Positions 1 to 5,015 of a DNA stretch of 5,015 nucleotides are shown one piece after another (positions within the stretch are counted from its first letter, which is position 1; every line of letters begins with the position of its first letter). The stretch is taken from positions 1 to 5,015 of the forward strand of contig DJYL01000145.1 in NCBI GenBank assembly GCA_002448495.1. Direction: 5' to 3'. The notes under the pieces were generated by a model that ran no database searches, had not been told where the DNA came from, and saw only the letters and a list, made by a program, of their open reading frames with translations. A program made the position numbers and the translations under genes. The stretch comes from Pseudoselenomonas ruminantium. Lineage in GTDB: Bacteria; Bacillota; Negativicutes; Selenomonadales; Selenomonadaceae.

Positions 1-14
1 TTTTCTTTTGCCTG

Positions 15-1310
15 TTATTGCTGCAAATATCTATTGATGTCCTTTTGTACCTGATTCAGCGCACTGCCTATCGACACCCCTTCCTGCACCATATGCTGCA
101 GCTTATGGTCAGCCAGATTCATCGCCTCATGATAGCGGGAAAATTTGGGTTCGGTTATGGAATCATCCATGACCTGACTGACGATTTGCAGATTCATTTC
201 TTCACTGCCGGGAGTAGACGCCGTAAACAACGCCTGTGCCCGCGGAGATTCCACCACATCACGGCGGGCAGGCACGCCCTGCGTCATCGTGAGCAGCGAT
301 TCCTGAATTGCGGGGTCATAGCAAAGGGTCTTCAAGAGCTCCCAGGACAAACGCGGCTCGCTTGTACGCGCACTGATGCCCATAATCATGACCTGCATAA
401 TCGAAGAATTATGTCCGGAAGGGCCCGCCGGCAGCTTAATGCAGTCCCATTCAAAGGAACTGTATTTTTTTATACGCCAAGGGTAAGGCTTATATGTGCG
501 ATATTCGGCAAAGGTAAACGGACGAAATGCCACCCTGCCCATATCGAAGTCCTTCGCCGTGACCTCCTGCCCCTGATTAACGGCATGCAGTTCAGCCATA
601 AACCGCATAACTTCCTCCATGTTCTGCGTGGTAAAATTCGCATTTTTGCCATCGGCAGAAAAGATTTTCACCTCATTTGTCAGCGCCGCCTTGCGCCAGT
701 TATAGTCATAAACACCAAACTGATCCAAACGGCCATCACCATCCGTATCGCGGGTTACGGCCTTGCAAATACGCAGAAAATCCCGCCATGTCCAGTCATT
801 GCGCGGAATGGCAATGCCCTCTTTCGCCAGCAGAGTTTTATTCACAAACATCAGTGTCGGCACTGCCCCCACAGGCAGTGCATAGCTTTCCCCCTGCCAG
901 CGTCCATAGTCCAGTGCCATCGGATAAAAAACATCCTGATTAAAATCGGTATCCATGCCCATAGACCGATCCAAGGGGGCCAATGCACCACTCGAAGCAT
1001 ATAGGGCAAAATCCGTTCCCGGCACGACAAAAACATCAGGCTCGTCGCCGTTCAGCAGGCGTTCCGCCAGCCATTCGGAGTAGTCCTCCTTGCGAATGCC
1101 GCTGACGTATTTGACCTTCACGCCGGGATGTTCTGCCTCAAACCGCGTGATAGCCGCCTCCAATAAAGCATACGGCTCACCTTCCGGCACATTCCAGTTG
1201 CTCCCGGCAAAAAAACCCACCGTGAGCACTTTCGGACGCGTCAGATACCAGCCCAAAAAACAGGTCAAAAACACCAAAAAAGCCAGATAGAGGGCAAAAC
1301 CACGCTTCAC
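15..1310 (-). CDS. Membrane-anchored extracellular solute-binding protein, family 1 (probable sugar/oligosaccharide binder)
   Basis: Predicted 431-residue solute-binding protein of the MalE-like SBP_bac_1 family. It starts with a basic residue pair and one hydrophobic helix (about residues 5-24). The helix contains a Cys, but the preceding residues (F-L-T) do not make a lipobox, so it is probably an uncleaved anchor with the domain outside the cytoplasmic membrane. Family hallmarks follow: a first beta strand with GSNWN (about 36-40), the DEPDVFV strand (about 89-95), the LPVG/LMFVNK hinge region (about 145-158) and a DTDGDG acidic loop (188-193) common in this family. The GTG at 1310 is chosen as start because it overlaps the regulator stop as GTGA and has AGAGGTGG 7 nt upstream; the ATG at 1355 lies inside the regulator gene and would add 15 polar residues before the anchor. 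It is the last visible gene of the operon and no permease follows in the window. Ligand unknown. It could serve transport from elsewhere or sensing; being downstream of a kinase/regulator pair favours sensing (inference). Confidence 0.86.
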   Translation of the reverse strand: MKRGFALYLAFLVFLTCFLGWYLTRPKVLTVGFFAGSNWNVPEGEPYALLEAAITRFEAEHPGVKVKYVSGIRKEDYSEWLAERLLNGDEPDVFVVPGTDFALYASSGALAPLDRSMGMDTDFNQDVFYPMALDYGRWQGESYALPVGAVPTLMFVNKTLLAKEGIAIPRNDWTWRDFLRICKAVTRDTDGDGRLDQFGVYDYNWRKAALTNEVKIFSADGKNANFTTQNMEEVMRFMAELHAVNQGQEVTAKDFDMGRVAFRPFTFAEYRTYKPYPWRIKKYSSFEWDCIKLPAGPSGHNSSIMQVMIMGISARTSEPRLSWELLKTLCYDPAIQESLLTMTQGVPARRDVVESPRAQALFTASTPGSEEMNLQIVSQVMDDSITEPKFSRYHEAMNLADHKLQHMVQEGVSIGSALNQVQKDINRYLQQ

Positions 1311-1978
1311 GATACATCCACCTCTGCAGCGGCCAGCCCCGTCTGGACAGCCCAAATCGCCAGCTGGGTACGGTCACGCAGGCCCAGTTTGGCCAGCGTA
1401 CTCGACAGACTGTTGCGCACGGTTCCCTCCGAAAGCCGCAGACGCTCGGCGATTTCCTTATTGGAAAGGCCATGTCCCACCAGATGCGCAATATTACGTT
1501 CTGTACGGCTAAGCCCTTCAGCAACCGGCCCCGTTTCCACAGCGCTGCTTCCCTGCGCCATCTGATTGAAGAACTTCACCACTTTGGCTACAATTCCCGG
1601 ATTAATCATTGCACCGCCGGATACTACAGTCCGGATAGCTCCCGTAAGTTCAGGAACCGAAACACCTTTTAAGAGATAGCCGCTGGCGCCATATTTCAAC
1701 GCATTAAACACATATTCATCATCATCAAAAGTGGTAAGAATGATGATTTTCACTGCCGGATAGAGCTGCTTCACTTCACGGGTAGCCTCTACGCCGTCCA
1801 ATTCCGGCATGCGCACATCCATCAGAATGACATCCGGCTGCCCGGCCTTGAGCATATCCATCAAAATCTGCCCGTTTTCCGCTGCGCCGGTCACTTCGAT
1901 ATCCTCATTCTGATCCAGAACAATCTTCAGGCTCTCCCGTATGAGTTCCTGATCATCGGCGATAACAACTTTTATCAT
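1307..1978 (-). CDS. NarL/FixJ-family (LuxR-type HTH) response regulator
   Basis: 223-residue DNA-binding response regulator of normal length for the family. The receiver domain (about 1-120) has the acidic pair D8-D9, the phospho-acceptor D54 in ILMDVRMPELDG, the switch Thr T82/T83 in ILTTFDDDEYV, and K104 in YLLKG. A short linker (about 135-154) leads to a LuxR-type helix-turn-helix (about 155-213) with LSRTERNIAHLV, GLSNKEIAERLRLSEGTVRNSL as the recognition unit, and a conserved LAKLGLRDRTQLAIWA end. All key residues are present, so it should be an active, phosphorylation-controlled transcription factor paired with the kinase just upstream. Its ATG overlaps the kinase stop as ATGA, with GGGGAGG 7 nt before the start. 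Targets are not shown by the sequence. Candidates are this operon, the divergent PTS gene and sugar-use genes outside the window (inference). Confidence 0.95.
   Translation of the reverse strand: MIKVVIADDQELIRESLKIVLDQNEDIEVTGAAENGQILMDMLKAGQPDVILMDVRMPELDGVEATREVKQLYPAVKIIILTTFDDDEYVFNALKYGASGYLLKGVSVPELTGAIRTVVSGGAMINPGIVAKVVKFFNQMAQGSSAVETGPVAEGLSRTERNIAHLVGHGLSNKEIAERLRLSEGTVRNSLSSTLAKLGLRDRTQLAIWAVQTGLAAAEVDVS
1318..1325 (-). promoter_or_regulatory. Ribosome binding site deciding a GTG start
   Basis: On the minus strand AGAGGTGG lies inside the last codons of the response regulator, 7 nt before the GTG at 1310. It supports that GTG as the start of the downstream binding protein and translational coupling through the GTGA overlap. 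Confidence 0.6.
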
Positions 1979-3309
1979 TCCGTATCCTCCCCGTGATTAT
2001 CTATTACACTTCTGCCCATGGGGATAGTTGCCTCCAAAGTAAAGCCCTTATCACTCCAATAGCGGAGCCGCCCATGCAGCAGTTCCAGCCGTTCCTCCAT
2101 ATGACGCAGGCCAAATCCCTGCTTAGGTTCTGCGCATCCTCTGCCATTATCGGCAATGATGATGTAAAACCTGCCCGGTTCCAGCCCGCAGGTAACGGTC
2201 ACTTTCGTCGCCTTGCCATGACGGCGGGCATTGGTGATGCCCTCCTGCACAATGCGGTAAATAACTTCTTCCTCGTCTTCCCGCAGCTTTTCCGGCCACC
2301 CCATCTCCACCAGCTGAATATCCACACCGGATGAAGCGGAAAACTCCGCAATGACCTTTTTAATCGCCTGTTGCAGCGGCAATTTCTCCAAATCATCCGG
2401 GCGCAGCTTCTTTACGGAACGGCGGACATCCACAATGCCATGACGGGCGGTCTCCCGGATTTTTTCCAGCTGCTTTTTCACCACTGCCGGAGCGGCATCC
2501 ACCAGCACAATGCAGGCATCCAGCCCGGCGGCAATGCCGGTCAGGGTATGGCCTAAAGTATCGTGAATCTCTCTGGCCAAACGGTTGCGCTCCCGCGTCT
2601 CTGCCGTGCGTTCAGCCTCCAATGCATAGGCCCGCAGACGCACATTGGCCTCTTCGAGCTGCTTATTCAGACTGGCTATGCGTTCCTTTTCGTGATGCTG
2701 GCTCTGCACCAACAGCACCAAGTACAGGACAAATAACACGATGTTCAACGATTGGAAGGCATTTTTTATCGCCAGCAAAACTGACTGTACCTCTGGCCGG
2801 TAATACGCCGCATACACATCAAAAGGTGCCACATGACGTTGAAAAATCGCCATATTGTAATTGGCCATAAAATAAAGCCCCAGCATGGCCACCAGCAGCA
2901 GCCAGCTTTGATTCTCCCCGTGATAACGATGCATAAGGTCTGCCACCGCCAACAGGACTATACCATCATAGGCCAGATTAAGACTTTTCATCAACAGCAT
3001 ACAAGTGCCGATTTCCGCAGCAAAAATAAGCTGCCGCTGTCCCGCCGCCATGCCGCTATGGCGATAGAGTTTCCCCAAAAACAGCAGCAGGGCATAGGCG
3101 CCCATAGACAGCCAAAAACCTTTCATCGCCGGCAAGGGCACAATGGGCAAAGTGGACAAAAATTCATGAGCACTCATGGTGCTGACAATCTTTTGCTGGG
3201 TAAGGCACATAAACCCTGCCATCAAGAGAACAACCAACCCATTATACAGCCCCAAAAGTCCATAGAGCCATTCCAGCCGCCGCTGTTCCGGCGTATAGCT
3301 CCCCGTCAT
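1975..3309 (-). CDS. Membrane sensor histidine kinase, HisKA_3 (NarL-partner) class
   Basis: About 444 residues. The N-terminal half holds five to six hydrophobic helices (about 14-36, 64-80, 94-124 as one or two passes, 134-150 and 187-203) joined by short loops, with no recognised extracytoplasmic sensor domain. A charged, probably coiled-coil stretch (about 204-244) leads to the dimerisation/phosphotransfer motif LAREIHDTLGHTLTG with phospho-acceptor H249. The HATPase_c domain follows: N-box QEGITNARRHGKA (N360), G1 box DNGRG (387-391) and G2 box GFGLRHMEER (398-407). All catalytic motifs are intact. The start at 3309 overlaps the stop of the upstream binding protein by one base (TGATG) and has AGAGGA 8 nt before it. 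An in-frame ATG at 3318 would give 447 residues, but its AGAGG abuts the start codon. The gene ends in an ATGA overlap with the response regulator, its evident partner. The lack of a large sensor domain suggests that one or both co-encoded binding proteins supply ligand recognition (inference). Confidence 0.93.
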   Translation of the reverse strand: MTGSYTPEQRRLEWLYGLLGLYNGLVVLLMAGFMCLTQQKIVSTMSAHEFLSTLPIVPLPAMKGFWLSMGAYALLLFLGKLYRHSGMAAGQRQLIFAAEIGTCMLLMKSLNLAYDGIVLLAVADLMHRYHGENQSWLLLVAMLGLYFMANYNMAIFQRHVAPFDVYAAYYRPEVQSVLLAIKNAFQSLNIVLFVLYLVLLVQSQHHEKERIASLNKQLEEANVRLRAYALEAERTAETRERNRLAREIHDTLGHTLTGIAAGLDACIVLVDAAPAVVKKQLEKIRETARHGIVDVRRSVKKLRPDDLEKLPLQQAIKKVIAEFSASSGVDIQLVEMGWPEKLREDEEEVIYRIVQEGITNARRHGKATKVTVTCGLEPGRFYIIIADNGRGCAEPKQGFGLRHMEERLELLHGRLRYWSDKGFTLEATIPMGRSVIDNHGEDTE

Positions 3310-4274
3310 CAATCCCATCCTCTCAAACTCGTCCCCAGATTTTCCTTGGTGATAAGCTGGGTGGGCAGACGCATAAGCTTGGGCACCTGCTCACCCGCCA
3401 GTATCTTATAGGCCTGCTCTGCCGCATTGCGCCCCAGGGCACGCGGTGACTGCCCGGCTGTTGCCATCATATGCCCACCGGCAATCATTTCCTTGGTTTC
3501 CGGCACGCCATCCACACCATAGACCAGCACCTTATCCAACCGTCCAACCGTCTGCAGTGCCGCCATGGCGCCCATCGCCGCAGGGTCATTTAAGGCCATA
3601 ACCACATCAATATCCGGATGGCGGGTGAGCATTTCCTGCATCGCCGGCATAGCCAGTTCCAACTGCCCCCGGCACTCGGCCTGATCCACCACCACAAAAC
3701 GAGGATTAACCGCCAAGCCATCCAAAAAGCCCTGAATTCTGTCCACAGAGGAACGAGCCTCCGAATGCTTGAGCAGGGCGATTTTGCCGCCATCGGCATG
3801 CGCGAGCAAATGCTCGGCACATTGCTGACCGGCCAGATAATTATCCGACACGACCGTGGCCGCCACAGAATTTTCATCCTCTACATTGGTATCTACGGCA
3901 ATCACCGGCACATGGGCTTCCTGCGCTAATTTCAAGGCCGGCGCAATGCGCTGCCAGTCCACAGGATTGATGAAGATAAGCTCTACACCGCTTTCAATCA
4001 GCTCCCTGACAGCCTCCTCCTGTCGTTCTACAGACAATGCCGGGTCACGGGATATCAGAATATCTCCACGTCTGCTCACCTCCATGCGAATTTCTTCATC
4101 CACAATTTCATAAAAAGGATTGTTGAGCGTCATATAGACGGCACCGAATTTATGCCGGTGTTCAGCCTGCCGCAGTGAATAATCCGTCTGCATAATCTGC
4201 CACATAACCAAAGCAGCCAGGAACAGCAGTAGAACTCCCATCACGCTCCAAAACAACCTTTCCCCCCGCTCCAT
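3309..4274 (-). CDS. Membrane-anchored RbsB-like sugar-binding protein (Peripla_BP_4 fold)
   Basis: 321-residue type I periplasmic binding protein. Residues 8-28 form one hydrophobic helix after a charged start; there is no Cys or clear signal peptidase site, so it looks like a signal anchor with the domain outside the membrane. The rest (about 43-305) aligns by eye with ribose-binding protein RbsB: TLNNPFY (49-55), ELIFINPVD (98-106), VPVIAVDTN (122-130, D128), VVSDNYLAG (141-149), SVDRIQGF (176-183), the ND pair (229-230), VYGVDGVPE (251-259, D255) and AGQSP (273-277, Q275). Most expected ligand contacts are kept, but RbsB Arg90 appears as T129 and Phe214 as V254, so the ligand may not be ribose. 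First gene of the operon, with GGCGGAG 9 nt before the ATG. It overlaps the kinase start by one base. Operon position and anchoring fit a sensory partner of the kinase, as in the AraP and XylFII type systems (inference); a transport role would need a permease not seen here. Confidence 0.9.
   Translation of the reverse strand: MERGERLFWSVMGVLLLFLAALVMWQIMQTDYSLRQAEHRHKFGAVYMTLNNPFYEIVDEEIRMEVSRRGDILISRDPALSVERQEEAVRELIESGVELIFINPVDWQRIAPALKLAQEAHVPVIAVDTNVEDENSVAATVVSDNYLAGQQCAEHLLAHADGGKIALLKHSEARSSVDRIQGFLDGLAVNPRFVVVDQAECRGQLELAMPAMQEMLTRHPDIDVVMALNDPAAMGAMAALQTVGRLDKVLVYGVDGVPETKEMIAGGHMMATAGQSPRALGRNAAEQAYKILAGEQVPKLMRLPTQLITKENLGTSLRGWD
3318..3323 (-). promoter_or_regulatory. Ribosome binding site of the histidine kinase
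   Basis: Minus-strand AGAGGA within the last codons of the upstream binding-protein gene, 8 nt before the ATG at 3309. It favours the 3309 start over the ATG at 3318, which has no room for a Shine-Dalgarno spacer. Confidence 0.5.
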
Positions 4275-4283
4275 ACCTGCAAA

Positions 4284-4290
4284 CTCCGCC
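4284..4290 (-). promoter_or_regulatory. Ribosome binding site of the first operon gene
   Basis: Minus-strand GGCGGAG, 9 nt before the ATG at 4274, supports that start for the RbsB-like protein. A nearer AGG sits too close to the ATG to be used. Confidence 0.5.
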
Positions 4291-4312
4291 TTTCTCCGTC
4301 AATATCAATCAA

Positions 4313-4342
4313 ATTATACCGCGTACAGCATCATTTTGCCAT
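4313..4342 (-). promoter_or_regulatory. Candidate sigma70-type promoter of the four-gene sensory operon
   Basis: On the minus strand a perfect TATAAT (4313-4318) lies 18 nt downstream of ATGGCA (4337-4342, four of six matches to TTGACA). Transcription would begin near 4306 and leave a leader of about 30 nt with the ribosome binding site at 4284-4290. It is the best promoter upstream of the operon. An inverted repeat, TTGCC-N7-GGCAA (4336-4352), covers the -35 element and could be an operator. Confidence 0.5.
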
Positions 4343-4411
4343 AGGCAGGCAAGTTCTGGTAAAAATTTTCTTAATATCGTACAAATGTCCTCGTATTTTC
4401 ACGACAAAATA

Positions 4412-4420
4412 TGATATAAT
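4412..4420 (+). promoter_or_regulatory. Extended -10 promoter of the PTS EIIA gene
   Basis: TGATATAAT contains a perfect TATAAT (4415-4420) preceded by the TGn extension, which can compensate for the poor -35 region (around 4392-4397). Transcription would start near 4427 and give a leader of about 67 nt before the ATG at 4494. TTTCACGA lies at 4397-4404, between the -35 and -10 positions, so a protein bound there could block or modulate the promoter. Confidence 0.55.
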
Positions 4421-4462
4421 AAGAGATAAGACTCATAATGTTTCTGGAATGTATGTGTAGAA

Positions 4463-4477
4463 GATAATGATTATTTT
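4463..4477 (+). promoter_or_regulatory. Fur-box-like palindrome in the PTS EIIA leader
   Basis: GATAATGATTATTTT contains ATAAT-G-ATTAT, and matches 11 of the 14 defined positions of the 7-1-7 Fur-family consensus TGATAATnATTATCA. It lies just before the Shine-Dalgarno sequence, downstream of the predicted transcription start. The region is AT-rich, so a chance match is quite possible. Confidence 0.2.
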
Positions 4478-4484
4478 AGGAGGA
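4478..4484 (+). promoter_or_regulatory. Strong ribosome binding site deciding the start of the EIIA gene
   Basis: AGGAGGA ends 9 nt before the ATG at 4494. It rules against the in-frame ATGs at 4485 (directly abutting it) and 4467 (upstream of it). Confidence 0.7.
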
Positions 4485-4493
4485 ATGAACAGC

Positions 4494-4856
4494 ATGGACA
4501 TTAAGTACGATGTAGCCATCACTTCCATCGGCAATCTGGCTAAAACTTTTCTGACTAACAACAACAGTGCTATCCTGTTAGATGAAGGCATCCGCCCCAA
4601 CCTTTCGGATATGGTACTGGAACACACCCCCGGCAAATTGGAAGAAGATATCAAGAAAGGTGACAAACTGCTGATGGGCGGCCTCAAGTACACCATCGAA
4701 AAAGTTGGCGATGCCGTCAACGATAACCTGCGTGAGGAAGGCCATTGCACACTGGTATTCAACGCGGAAGGCTCCATGCCCGGCCAGATTATCCTCAAAG
4801 GCCCAGCCCTGCCCGTACTGACTGTCGGCGCACATATTACCTTTACGAAGAAATAA
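4494..4856 (+). CDS. srlB: PTS glucitol/sorbitol-family EIIA component
   Basis: 120-residue cytoplasmic protein of the PTS sorbitol-specific EIIA family (E. coli SrlB/GutA has 123). In a sorbitol PTS this subunit takes phosphate from HPr-phosphate on a histidine and passes it to the EIIB domain, so that sorbitol is phosphorylated on entry. By-eye alignment to SrlB covers the full length: YDVAITSIG at the N-terminus, H44 in VLEHTPGKL at the place of the SrlB active-site His43, the signature VGDAVNDNLREEGHCTLVF (75-93), then a PG(Q/T) strand and GPALP near the end. The family is clear; actual use of sorbitol is not, since no EIIC, EIIB or sorbitol-6-phosphate dehydrogenase gene is in the window. 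The gene has its own promoter and terminator and diverges from the sensory operon. It may complement EII genes elsewhere or act as a regulatory phosphocarrier (inference). Confidence 0.9.
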   Translation: MDIKYDVAITSIGNLAKTFLTNNNSAILLDEGIRPNLSDMVLEHTPGKLEEDIKKGDKLLMGGLKYTIEKVGDAVNDNLREEGHCTLVFNAEGSMPGQIILKGPALPVLTVGAHITFTKK

Positions 4857-4870
4857 ATACAGCATTTGTG

Positions 4871-4898
4871 GGACTGCGGTAAATCGCAGTCCTTTTTT
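4871..4898 (+). terminator. Rho-independent terminator after the EIIA gene
   Basis: GGACTGCG (4871-4878) and CGCAGTCC (4885-4892) form a perfect 8-bp stem with a 6-nt loop, followed directly by six T (4893-4898). It begins 15 nt after the EIIA stop codon. There is no A tract on its other side, so it works in the plus direction only, and the EIIA gene is probably monocistronic. Confidence 0.93.
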
Positions 4899-4958
4899 CA
4901 TATTGGCTGGCAGGATTATACCATTTTCAGCGCGAAGTTATTCTTAGCTTCTAATGTC

Positions 4959-4987
4959 AATCGTTTCACGATTATTTTTTTGATAAT
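4959..4987 (+). promoter_or_regulatory. Candidate promoter with palindrome upstream of the next gene
   Basis: GATAAT (4982-4987) is a plausible -10 box, but no good -35 is seen at the proper distance. In the -35 region lies a perfect 6-bp inverted repeat, AATCGT-ttc-ACGATT (4959-4973). The TTTCACGA within it (4964-4971) ends 10 nt before the -10, the same arrangement as at the EIIA promoter. This could be an operator in a weak, regulated promoter for the gene that starts just beyond the window. Confidence 0.3.
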
Positions 4988-5008
4988 TTTGATATATCTG
5001 TTTACCTA

Positions 5009-5015
5009 TGGAGGA
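5009..5015 (+). promoter_or_regulatory. Ribosome binding site of a gene beyond the right edge
   Basis: TGGAGGA is the last sequence of the window and matches the Shine-Dalgarno pattern of the other genes here. A plus-strand start codon would be expected about 6-10 nt past the end. The gene itself is not visible. Confidence 0.5.

Noticed and set aside
18..1004. A 328-codon open frame on the plus strand opposite the family 1 binding protein gene.
   Set aside because: Its translation is rich in His, Arg and Cys with no recognisable domain. It mirrors a well-supported gene on the other strand and lacks a ribosome binding site, so it is a shadow of the real gene.
1311..1355. A 15-residue N-terminal extension of the family 1 binding protein from the ATG at 1355.
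   Set aside because: It would lie fully within the response regulator gene and put a polar, Gly/Cys-rich stretch before the anchor helix. The GTG at 1310 has the better ribosome binding site and the GTGA overlap.
2833..3411. A 192-codon plus-strand open frame across the kinase and binding-protein genes.
   Set aside because: Composition is His/Gln/Pro-rich and low in plausible secondary structure, and it runs antisense through two clearly coding genes and their junction.
4336..4400. A possible riboswitch or structured RNA in the divergent intergenic region.
   Set aside because: Neither predicted transcript includes enough leader sequence. The leaders are about 30 and 67 nt, and no conserved riboswitch core or long stem was recognised.
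4438..4467. A 9-codon leader frame (MFLECMCRR) whose TAA overlaps the ATG at 4467.
   Set aside because: There is no Shine-Dalgarno sequence before it, no run of regulatory codons, and no alternative hairpins typical of attenuation. The downstream ATG at 4467 is not the likely start of the EIIA gene.
4433..4901. Minus-strand open frames opposite the EIIA gene (107 and 121 codons).
   Set aside because: They are antisense to a gene with a full-length family match, and have no ribosome binding site or similarity to known proteins.

Overview
The window looks like a chromosomal segment of a fermentative, diderm Firmicute, most likely a Negativicute of the Selenomonas/Mitsuokella type. This placement is an inference from GC-rich third codon positions, strong GGAGG-type ribosome binding sites, a sorbitol-type PTS protein, and sugar-binding proteins tethered by N-terminal membrane helices. 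No rRNA or other lineage marker is present to confirm it.

Positions 15-4274, minus strand: a tight four-gene operon, read from right to left. The order is (1) a membrane-anchored RbsB/LacI-fold sugar-binding protein (3309-4274); (2) a multi-pass membrane histidine kinase of the HisKA_3 (NarX/DesK-like) class (1975-3309); (3) a NarL/LuxR-type response regulator (1307-1978); (4) a second membrane-anchored solute-binding protein, of the family 1 (MalE-like) fold (15-1310). Each junction is a stop/start overlap of 1 or 4 nt (TGATG, ATGA, GTGA), so the four proteins are probably made in a coupled way. No permease or ATPase is seen. The simplest reading is a sugar-sensing signalling unit in which one or both binding proteins feed the two-component pair, as in the known three-component systems AraPST and XylFII-LytS. 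Here, however, the kinase/regulator class is different and there are two binding proteins.

Positions 4275-4493: a divergent intergenic region. It holds a sigma70-type promoter for the minus-strand operon, an extended -10 promoter for the plus-strand gene, and several operator-like repeats.

Positions 4494-4856, plus strand: a stand-alone glucitol/sorbitol-family PTS EIIA protein (SrlB/GutA family) followed by a clear rho-independent terminator (4871-4898), so it is probably monocistronic. Positions 4899-5015 hold a weak candidate promoter with a short palindrome, and the window ends on the ribosome binding site of another plus-strand gene.

The most distinctive items are the two-binding-protein sensory cassette and an 8-mer (TTTCACGA) found at the same distance, 10 nt, before the -10 boxes of both plus-strand promoters. 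No phage, insertion sequence, CRISPR array, tRNA or rRNA was seen.
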